This document shows positions 50,623 through 64,000 of a DNA stretch of 64,000 nt, one piece after another. The notes beneath the pieces are model-generated. The model searched no databases. It saw only the letters and a list, made by a program, of their open reading frames with translations, and had not been told where the DNA came from. The stretch spans positions 2,646,116 through 2,710,115 of the forward strand of contig CM022679.1 of assembly GCA_012295275.1 (NCBI GenBank), read 5' to 3'. The stretch's first letter is position 1, and the number at the start of each line of letters is the position of its first letter. Made by a program: the position numbers and the translations under genes. The stretch is from Chrysomallon squamiferum. Taxonomy: Eukaryota; Mollusca; Gastropoda; Neomphalida; Peltospiridae.

Positions 50623-51405
50623 ATGAAGACCACATATTTCTTGCTGGTTCTGTTGTCCTTGACCTTGGTTCCTGAAAACGTGGACGGCTGGTTCTTCCGA
50701 TCCGTGCGAAGAATTCGCGTCAGTCCGTATCACACACTTGGTTGTATGGCGGCCTGTAAGTGGGCCAGGAGCTGGGCATGCAAGGTGTGCAAGAGGAAGA
50801 GAGGACTGGACGTGCGTGCTCCTCCAGCAGAGGTATTTACCAAATATAACTAATTTAATATAAAAACTTTAATATCAAATTCTGATGTAAACGCAAAAAG
50901 GTTCTTCGTAAACGTCATGGATTAAAAATGTCCTTTGAATTTTCAGGATGCTGACGATGTCGCAGCTATGAAAGAACTGGATCTGGACGGAGATGGTTTT
51001 GCTGACCTGCATGAAATCTCTGTAGCATCGGGTCTGAAACCCACAAACGTGGTTCAAATGAAAAAATTCCACGCTGCAGATATTAACGGTATGCCTCTTG
51101 CATACAAGATGATAACAATACCGGAACAAATTTATTTAAAACTGCAAAATGTAAAATTTATTTGTAATTTGTAATATTTTATTCGCATAAAAGTATTTTT
51201 TAAATTTTAGGTGATGGTAAACTGAATGTAGCTGAATTGGATGATTTCAATTTCGTAGATAAAGATGAACGTAAGTATACTCATTTCTTAAAATACATTT
51301 GGAACAAGTTCGTCTGTATATAAACCCCATACTTTTTTGTTTTATAAAAATGACTGCTATCTAGTTATAGAAGCTGTTGACGAAGACGGAGCTGACGAAG
51401 ATTGA
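50623..51405 (+). CDS. Secreted precursor: cationic four-Cys peptide plus EF-hand pair
   Basis: Four exons, 50623-50832, 50947-51088, 51211-51270 and 51365-51405, join in frame to 150 residues. A signal peptide covers about 1-22 (hydrophobic FLLVLLSLTLV, cleavage likely after VDG). Residues 23-56 form a strongly basic, aromatic segment starting WFFRSVRRIRV, with cysteines 41, 45, 53 and 56. KRKR at 57-60 is a proprotein-convertase-type site. The acidic rest has two canonical EF-hand loops, DLDGDGFADLHE (82-93) and DINGDGKLNVAE (115-126), and ends EDGADED. The plan of signal, cationic Cys peptide, dibasic site and acidic EF-hand extension parallels mussel mytimycin precursors, though Cys number and sequence differ. 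A secreted, possibly antimicrobial peptide is an inference. An acceptor directly before the ATG implies a leader intron. Confidence 0.88.
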
Positions 51406-51475
51406 ATTCGTGACGTCGCACCATGAATCCATATAGATTCGTCAGTCGATTTAAAATGTCAAGGGCAAATGGGTC

Positions 51476-51481
51476 AATAAA
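51476..51481 (+). terminator. Polyadenylation signal of Cys/EF-hand gene
   Basis: AATAAA lies 71 nt after the stop codon at 51403-51405. An equivalent AATAAA follows the broken copy at 52987. Confidence 0.6.
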
Positions 51482-51883
51482 TGTATCGAAGAAAAATGTT
51501 TTGTTTTGTTTGTCGGAAACAAACACGTACTTGTATAAAACATCGGGAATTTCAAATGTCAAAATGACATTCGATAACTGTTACAATACAATACCACAGA
51601 AGATTTAAAATTTCGGTTTTATTGTCGAATGATAACTAAAAAGGTTTCAAGTAACTGCGTTGTGTCACTTTTTAATTATCATTATGTAATAAAATGTTAA
51701 CTTCTCCACTACATAATTCAGATGCCCTGGATCATATTAAATATTAACGGAACGGATATCGGTAAACGTAGCTGTTAGTAATTGTTACATCAGAATAACT
51801 TTATATGAAAATTACATTTACAACACAATTAAACACTTCATATTTTTAAAATTATAATTACTGTTTTTATTTATTTTACACAC

Positions 51884-51934
51884 ACACGCGCACACACACC
51901 CGCACACGCGCGGGCACCCCCACACTCACTCGCA

Positions 51935-51975
<41 letters not shown>
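51884..51975. repeat. (CA)n tract with GC-rich interruptions
   Basis: A CA repeat with CGCG- and CCC-containing variants in its first half and a pure tract at about 51941-51975. It lies between the intact Cys/EF-hand gene and its broken copy. Confidence 0.9.
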
Positions 51976-51977
<2 letters not shown>

Positions 51978-52197
51978 CGACATACGAACCAAGGTCAAGG
52001 TCAGAGATGTACCAAGAAATACGTGGTCTTTGTTGTGGAGTTTTTCATGTACGTATTTCAAACAGCAAGATGTTTTATTTTAAATCTAAATATGTACCTA
52101 ACAATTTCAAAGATCAAAATTTTATTTCACTTGTACATCGATAAAAAAAAGAAATTGTTGGTTGTGAAGTAATTTAATATTGATGCTTTTATATCGG

Positions 52198-52945
52198 AAC
52201 GAAGACCACGTATTTCTTGTTGGTTCTGCAAGACCTTGACCTTGGTTTCTGAAAACGTGGACGGCTGGTTCTTCCGATCCGTGCGAAGAATTCGCGTCAG
52301 TCCGTATCACACACTTGGTTGTATGGCGGCCTGTAAGTGGGCCAGGAGCTGGGCATGCAAGGTGTGCAAGAGGAAGAGAGGACTGAACCTGCGAGCTCCT
52401 CATGCAGAGGTATTGAAATATCAGTTAAAAATATTCAATTAATCACCAGATAAGACTAATCAAATTTTTTGAATTAAACATTATCTTATGAATTTCAGGA
52501 TGATGACGATGTCACAGCTTTGAAAGACTGGATCTGAACGGAGATGGTTTTGCTGACCTGCATGAAATCTCTGTAGCATCGGGTCTGAAACCCACAAACG
52601 TGGTTCAAATGAAAAAATTCCACGCTGCAGACAGAAACGATAAGTAATACGTAATGTTCACCAGAATCGAGTGAAATCTGAAACTCTAAAAATTTTAAAC
52701 TTAAATCTAAACTGTTTATAACGGATAAAACAAACTTAATAGCAATAATTTTTTTCCTGCAATGACAAACTAATGTGGCTGAATTAGACGACTTCAGGTT
52801 TATGGATAAAAATAAACGTAAGTAACAAAACGATTTTGAAAATCGATTAATTTTGAATACATGAACAAATCTTCAAAAAGTCAAATTGTTTCCACTTTTA
52901 GTTGTTGAAGCGGTTGACGAAGACGGCGCAGACGTCACACCCTGT
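52198..52945 (+). pseudogene. Broken tandem copy of the Cys/EF-hand gene
   Basis: All four exons are recognisable (about 52198-52410, 52499-52639, 52768-52817, 52902-52945), but the copy is disabled. The start codon is ACG, the acceptor before it has lost its AG, and one base is inserted in the signal-peptide region. One base is missing in exon 2, giving a stop soon after. The exon 2 donor has G to A at its first base, and the exon 3 acceptor is lost. Despite this, 137 nt of exon 1 (52249-52385) and 94 nt of exon 2 are identical to the intact gene, while introns do not align by eye. It could be a recent pseudogene, or one refreshed by gene conversion. Confidence 0.85.
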
Positions 52946-52986
52946 ATCGATCGACATCACAATTTGTAAATGTGGTAAAATGGTGG

Positions 52987-52992
52987 AATAAA
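52987..52992 (+). terminator. Polyadenylation signal after the broken copy
   Basis: AATAAA is retained about 40 nt after the last recognisable exon of the broken copy, in the same relative place as in the intact gene. Confidence 0.4.
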
Positions 52993-55130
52993 AATAAAAA
53001 TTACTTGGTGAGGTCTTTAAATTGTTCTCTGTAAAATCTGATTCCTTAAGGAAAGGTGAAGAATTACGATCTGATTCTTAGACCGATTTCCAGGTGGATA
53101 CAAGTTTTACGAGGCATTTAACAACTCCATACAATCAATAAATGATGCAAAAATGAAGCATGAACTAGCCTGCACGTTTTGAAATGAAGGATAAATATTC
53201 TATTTTACTGGCAAAATTAGTGAAATAATGGACAAAAAAAATAAAAAAAAAAGTTTGTTAGACATCCTTTATTTAAACTGGAGTTTGTTTTTGTTTCGTT
53301 TTTTGTTTTGTTTTTTACTTATGTGTATGTATATATATATATACAAGTAAAGTTCTTGAACGACCATTCAAACAAGATGCCTCCTCATATCATTCAGCGA
53401 ATGATCATTTAGTAAAGTACAAAAACCGTGACGTGACTGGCTTACACAAATATCCGATAATATCAATAGTACCAACTTAAAAGCGTTTCCTGTACAGACA
53501 TGCCACGTTGATTTTATCTCAAGTATTTCATGAAATATGGCACAAAAGGAGACTCGGTTTGCTTGATGGTTTATAACTTTCATCCACAGCAGAAATGATC
53601 GGTTGATGGCTGTTTATCCGGTAGTTTTACTACTCGTTTCCATTAGTGTCGCACGAAGTAATCGTTAACCAATTGTTCTTTCTTTTTGATGAAATGTTAA
53701 TTTAAAACAAAAAAAATTGCTAACGAATTCCATTCCATCGGTATTACTTATGAGAATTTTTAAAATTAAAACTGAAAAATGAAATAAGTATGCAGACACA
53801 TGTACATGCTCACACATTTATCATTTATTAAACAGTTACAGGTACAGGTCTAGCATACATAAATGTACCTAAACGGGGAAACTATATACTCGTGCTGTTT
53901 TCTTGACAACGAAGTGCGAACAGAAAACAAATTTACAACCAAGACGGTCTGCTTCTCTAGGAAACGTGATTAATGGCACTGGAAAGGTCTCTTTTTCAAC
54001 CATTAATCGTTCCTCGTTGAATGGAAGCCATTTTTGCATTCAGCCGATTGGCGTATCAGTTTTCAGTATCCATGCATTGCGCCAGTCACGGGCATGCGGT
54101 CTAAAATGCTTCAACACGTTAGCTGATCTCGAGTTAATAACCTTTTGTTGTAAGTTAAAAACTTGAAGGTATTTTACAGGTTTTTAAAGACTGTTCGAAA
54201 GTTGAACACTAGTTTGGTTTTTCTGGCTCGTGACGGCTGAAATGGACCATGGTGTGTTTGTCTATCTCAACATTTGTGTATCTGCAAATAATTTATGTAC
54301 ATACATTCACAGGTTCAGTGTGTGTGTTTGGGTGTGAGGGAGGGGCAAAGGTCATATGTGTGTATGTGCATGTTTGTGGAAATAGTCCATACAGAAAGTA
54401 CCACATAATCGCGCACAGACATACAGACTTACTGAACAACACAAAACGTTCAGAAGGCGAGACAGAAGAAGAACAGCAATAATGCTGACATATATAAAAC
54501 TAAGTGAACAAATAACTGCTGCAGAAATTCACTGAACCAATAACATTTTGATAATGGTGATAAAAACGTGGTGGTCATTTAATAGATTATAAATTATTAC
54601 AATATAATTAATGTGAAATAACATAAATAATATATTAGCAAACTTCAAAGTCACTGTTTTATTATTATTAAGTAACAAAATATTATAATTGAAAATATAT
54701 TCGTTCTGATTAGCACGTTAATTTTTTCGCTCACTCCTTGTTTAGTCCAAGAATATAATGACTGCCTTTTAATAACGACATATATAAATAAATAAATAGA
54801 TATATCAGCAATGATAGGCATTACTATTTGTAATGTAAGAAAGAATTATTTACCAACACATTTTTGAGTGATTAAAACTCACAGAGTATTAAAATAATAG
54901 GAAAGAGGAAACGGCAGTTATCACTCTATAAGCTATCGTTGAGTTTTTCTCGGATATTTAATATTTTTATTTAGCGAAGGATATTGTTTGTGCACCTTGC
55001 TGTAGGCAGGGAAAACGCACACCGCAGTTTTTGATATTCGTTCGCGGAACACACTGAAAATTCAAATTTTCTTTAGACTTGACAGCACATACCAAGGTCT
55101 TTCGTGCGACCAAGAAATAAAATCAGTAAT

Positions 55131-55206
55131 TCACCGAGGAAAATCGTACACACGACCCACTGCACTCTAAACAAGAGTTCTGGCCACTAAACTACAGCCG
55201 GTGGTG
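55131..55206 (-). mobile_element. Possible tRNA-derived SINE head
   Basis: Read on the minus strand, it contains GGCTGTAGTTTAGTGGCC (A-box-like) and, about 40 nt on, GTGGGTCGTGTGTACGATTT (B-box-like, diverged from GGTTCGANTCC). The spacing suits a tRNA-derived Pol III promoter. The body would extend toward 54950. The cloverleaf is imperfect, so it is not a functional tRNA gene. Confidence 0.4.
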
Positions 55207-55803
55207 TGTCCCCAGTGTACCGGTGTTGTTGTTGAGCAAAAATAATCTAATACATTATTGAAATGACCACATTACGCTAGCTCGGCGAGAGAGCCAACTT
55301 TTTCCCAGCATAGTCGTAAAGCTTAGTTACGCAGACTGTTGTGTTAACGTTAATAATTTAAACCTACACGTAAAATCCATAAAGAGAGAGATCTGAAATT
55401 CTGATAATTTCGATCGTGAAAAGGTTAAAAAAATAAAAAATAATAAAAAATGTAAGAAAAATGCGTAGCAGTTACAAACATTATAATTCCCCAGCCATCC
55501 CTTACTTCAACAGCAAATCCAACGAAACAACTGTATATATATATATATATAATAAAAAAAAAGAGAAAGTAACAGAGTTAGAAAGAGCGACAGATACAGA
55601 GAATGTTAATTCCTATTTGTTTTTTTTTTTATTTTTTAACACCTAAATTCATATTTAATATTTTTTGTTGTGAAACTAGAGAAGAAACCAGCTTCCGTTC
55701 TTAACTATTAGATAGGTATTTCTAATACGTAGTCTGGTTACTTGAAATGGTTTTGATAAACTAGCTGTGAGAGGTGTTGGTTTGAAAACAAAATAATAGT
55801 CAA

Positions 55804-55904
<101 letters not shown>

Positions 55905-56174
55905 ATATTAAGAATTAAAGTGGAATATAATAAAGAAATAATTTTAGTGCAATTTATACACGGTTTTAATATTGTATTTATTTTTATTTAGATATGCATT
56001 TCACATTATTTTAATTGATGTCATAATTAAAAACTAATAATAATAATAATAATAATAATAGAAACAATAATAATTATAATTATTGTTATTATTATTATTA
56101 TGACAAGTATAATGATCAATGTAATGATGATTGCCTTGATTCAAATACCCAGAAATCTCGAAAACAAACACTTA

Positions 56175-56250
56175 ATGGGTCGAGCAAGTATCGATCCTGC
56201 TACCTCTAGCTCTTAATTCCGGTCTTAACTGGCGTTACGTGCCGCCGTTT
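56175..56250 (-). mobile_element. Second possible tRNA-derived SINE fragment
   Basis: On the minus strand, GAGGTAGCAGGATCGATACT is B-box-like, with upstream CGCCAGTTAAGACCGG where an A box would lie. It differs from the fragment at 55131 and may belong to another family. Ends are not defined. Confidence 0.3.
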
Positions 56251-56779
56251 AACCGGTGCTGTAGAGTATATCTATCAGTATGACGGATAGGCGTGACAGT
56301 CTTCACCTGGCTTCGGTAACTTAACCACGATTCTGTCCATTTATCTTAACCAACGAAGACAGCCACATTACAGAACACCAGTAGACCGCCTGGCGCATTA
56401 ATCTCGCAAGTAGTTCACGTGACCAGTGGAAACAGATTAACAATCATACTTGGATTGGGATATTATCCGTCGATTTATTATTTTAAAGCCGATCACCACA
56501 AGTGTAGTGTCGATTCGCTCCAGCAATTATTTTGTTGTGTACGCGAAGCCATTTTTTGTGAGACTGACATGGGCTGAAGCGTTCGGCAATCTCAAGTAAC
56601 AATAACCACCGTTAGTTGGTGATAATATACAACTACACACATATAGCTCTACCTGTAATCTGTTTCAAGGAAATTAGCAGCCGCTGTGTGTGTCGATATA
56701 TACCTTCAACTTACACTTCTAGTGTCAAAGGATTTTATGTTTCGGTTTGAAATGGAGAGTGAAACCAATATGTTAGAAA

Positions 56780-61273
<4,494 letters not shown>

Positions 61274-62053
61274 GTAAGTAATAACTGATATTTTAAATTT
61301 TAAAATATTTAGAGCATTAAGATGTTACAACATTTACAAATAACTTTAAAAACAAACAGTCATATTTTAAGCCTATTTAACAGTGGTTTGCACCTTTAAT
61401 AAATAACCATTAATGTTTTTTTGTTAAGTATTGAAACTGCATTACAGTATAAATGTGCTATATCTTGCTTTGTTATTTGAAAAGTAAAACATTTATTTTA
61501 TGATAAATATAACAGACATTACATATATATCCATTTGTAATGTGTTAAATATTTATAACTAGCACTATGTTTTTGTCAAATAATTGTATCTACTTTCCTT
61601 TTGTTAGTATGTTGTATGGAAAATAATACATACAGCTTGATTGTCAATAATTCCATTGTTCACCTGAATGAGACGTTACTTACAGCTGAACAAACTTTTG
61701 ATGATAAGACAAAATAGCCTAAATATATTTCCAAATTTATTAATTATTTGTTGGGTTTTTTTACTGTGCAAAGAATATTTATTAATAATAATAGGTAAAA
61801 AATATAGATACCACCAGTTTTCTTGGGTTTTTTCTTTCTTTTTGACATGACACTATTAAGTACAGTGCACAGTAACTTGCTCTAAAGTTTTTCTAGTATT
61901 GACCAAAAAAAAATGAAACTGTCAATTTTCCATGTACATATTACATTTTTATTTCAGTCATAAAAGGGTAAAATGATGATATTCAAATATTTTTTAACAG
62001 TGCTATTTTATTGTCATTCATTATTATGAGATCTGTTTGGTCAACAAAAAAAA

Positions 62054-62086
<33 letters not shown>

Positions 62087-64000
62087 TACTTGGAAGTCAA
62101 AAAAAACATATTGGACAATATTCATGCTGCCACAAACATTTAAATGTTGTTATCAAACATTTGTTCTTTTATTAGACTAACAGTAAAACTGACAGGCTGT
62201 CATTATATAATTATAGTTTGAAACATAATTCTATTTTAATTTATTTTTGTGCTTAAATCTGGGTAAATGAAAGTTCAACTAACATGATGTAATTTTGTTA
62301 TATTTTATCATTTCAATTAATTATTTATTTTATTTTTATGTTTTTTATTGTTTATTTTTTCATTGGTTTTTATAACAGTCAGTAATATTTGTCAATGCAT
62401 TTGCTAAGGATCATATTACAATTATATACCAAGTCACCAAAATTGGGAAATATAATTACCATGTTTGATTTTGTATATGTACAATATATATGACTTTCAC
62501 TTGCAAATAACATAGGTTTTTTTGTTGTTTTTTGGGGGTTGAGTTTTAAAAATTAATCAACAACTTGAAATATGATTATATACATTGACAATTTCAGACA
62601 TTCTTGTTATAGATATATGATTACAACAATACATAATGTTTTACCTAGTTGGCAGTAGTTGATAGGTTAGAAAGTTTGTTAATTTTTAATTATTGAGAAA
62701 ATATAGTCTACTTTTCTAGTACACTTTTCTAGTTCTCAAGTGTGAAACCATTAGCTATCAATCTTACAAAAGTCATTGACTTAACTATGGTGCATGAGTC
62801 TGATTCAGTTATATATAAATCTCTTTGAACTTCATTTTAATTAATATTAGAATTAATTAGCACTTTTCTCTTTCCTATATACATAAATAACTGTGTGTTT
62901 ATATAACATCAAGTAGTTTAGATAATATCCTGGTTTATGACTTGGTAGTTTGAGTGTTTGTGTACTTGGCTTTTTTTCAAGGATTCCTTCACTTTGAATT
63001 GGTTGTACACTTTGAAAGATTTAATTTCATAATAATCCATTGACAGATCATTTACTGACACTTGTTAGCATTTAAAAAATAACCTGTTTACCACATTTCT
63101 ATATTTAATAAACGTTTGTTAATAGGAGTAGATATAGCATATACAGATATGTCATGCACTGATATAAGGTATTATGTTCAAACATCGTGAAACACTGTAG
63201 TTGTTTGTTTTTTTGTTTGTTTTCTTTTTTATATAAGCCAAGATATTTAGGCTAGTATTTCAGTGTTATCTGGCCACTACACGAACAGGCTTTTATTATA
63301 TTACAATTATATATAGTCATGAAGGCTTGCTTTCTTATTGAGGTTGATGTTAGTGTTATTGCTACAATGTTGGTTCAACAACTTGTGTGTTTTCATTCAC
63401 TACAACCAGTATTTCAAACACTCACAGAAAATTAGTAAAGAAAGTCTCTGAATATTAAAACTGATGTGTAATAATAAAATTAAATATTTTCAGAGGATAA
63501 GTGCATTCAGTACAAGGTGTTTGGTCTCCCAAAATGGCCTTCTATAATTTACGTATACACACAGAAAACACCACAACATATGAGAAATGTGGGCACAGGA
63601 TATTGATAAAAAGAAATCAATTTATTCACTGGTATCTATAGAAATAATAAAATGGAACAAGGTTCTAAAATGGCAGGGGGGGGATTCCTTCTATATCATT
63701 ATGCAAGGTTGCATATTTAATAAATATTGTAATCAAGACTGCTGTAGAAATACAACTTTTGAAAAAAGTACTATGAGACAGTTAATAAAAAGCTATCATT
63801 TTATTAACTAATATCTATGGATATTATTTGTTTTCAATGGAGTTCTGATGATATCAGCTTTATTAATAATATAATAACAAGAGGATTAAGTTATTCTTTA
63901 TTTGATTTTGAATATCTGATATACCTGTTTATGCGCTGGCTGTATCCAGCAGTCAGTGTTAGAAATGGGTGGAGGTGGATTATGTGGTGGCATGAGTTAT
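61274..64000. other. KIF19 intron 2, running off the window
   Basis: This is AT-rich sequence with a short (AAT)n at about 62053-62086. I looked for the next KIF19 exon, which should encode the motor segment leading to the P-loop, and did not find it. No other gene-like signal is seen on either strand. Confidence 0.6.

Noticed and set aside
50875-51129. 84-residue minus-strand ORF
   Set aside because: It is antisense to EF-hand exon 2, whose plus-strand frame has canonical EF-hand loops and proper splice sites.
51365-51562. 65-residue minus-strand ORF
   Set aside because: It is antisense to the last exon and 3' UTR of the Cys/EF-hand gene and has no recognisable features.
53903-54166. 87-residue plus-strand ORF
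   Set aside because: It has no recognisable motif, signal peptide or splice context; treated as chance.
55131-55206. Functional tRNA gene on the minus strand
   Set aside because: Box B deviates strongly from the consensus and no full cloverleaf can be drawn; a SINE remnant fits better.
63587-63811. 74-residue ORF as a possible next KIF19 exon
   Set aside because: The translation has no kinesin motor motifs and no suitable splice phase.

Overview
This 64 kb window is eukaryotic nuclear DNA. It is very AT-rich, with spliced genes, introns of roughly 100-1,500 bp, many microsatellites and minisatellites, and no bacterial-style operons. The gene set (axonemal dynein, AP-5 adaptor subunit, ABCA transporter, kinesin, a DUF1647-like protein and a secreted Cys/EF-hand precursor) points to a protostome animal, most likely a mollusc. 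The phylum is inferred from protein resemblance and genome texture, not proven.

Layout. (1) 1-7999, minus: DNAI2, outer-arm dynein intermediate chain 2, eleven coding exons, C-terminus cut off by the window edge. (2) 8000-9074: short divergent promoter region with an RFX-type X-box. (3) 9075-19211, plus: AP5Z1, zeta subunit of the AP-5 adaptor, twenty exons, essentially complete but with one junction that cannot be closed in frame. (4) 21689-41374, plus: an ABCA5-like full ABC transporter, 31 coding exons that join in frame to 1,672 residues. (5) 46357-49106, minus: a five-exon type II membrane protein resembling the DUF1647 family. (6) 50623-51405, plus: a four-exon, 150-residue secreted precursor with a cationic four-Cys peptide, a KRKR site and two EF-hands. 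A broken tandem copy lies at 52198-52945. (7) 56780-61273, plus: the first two coding exons of KIF19; the rest lies beyond the window.

The genes do not form one pathway. DNAI2 and KIF19 are both ciliary genes and are neighbours in vertebrates, with ABCA5 on the same human chromosome arm, so the block looks like a remnant of ancient linkage. AP5Z1 and ABCA5 both act in the late endosome/lysosome system.

The two most notable things are the Cys-peptide/EF-hand precursor, whose layout parallels mussel mytimycin precursors, and a recurrent pattern in which tandem duplications sit exactly on splice junctions (at least seven cases in three genes). All exon boundaries were worked out by hand from reading frame, GT/GC-AG signals and remembered family sequence. 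No alignment or database search was run.
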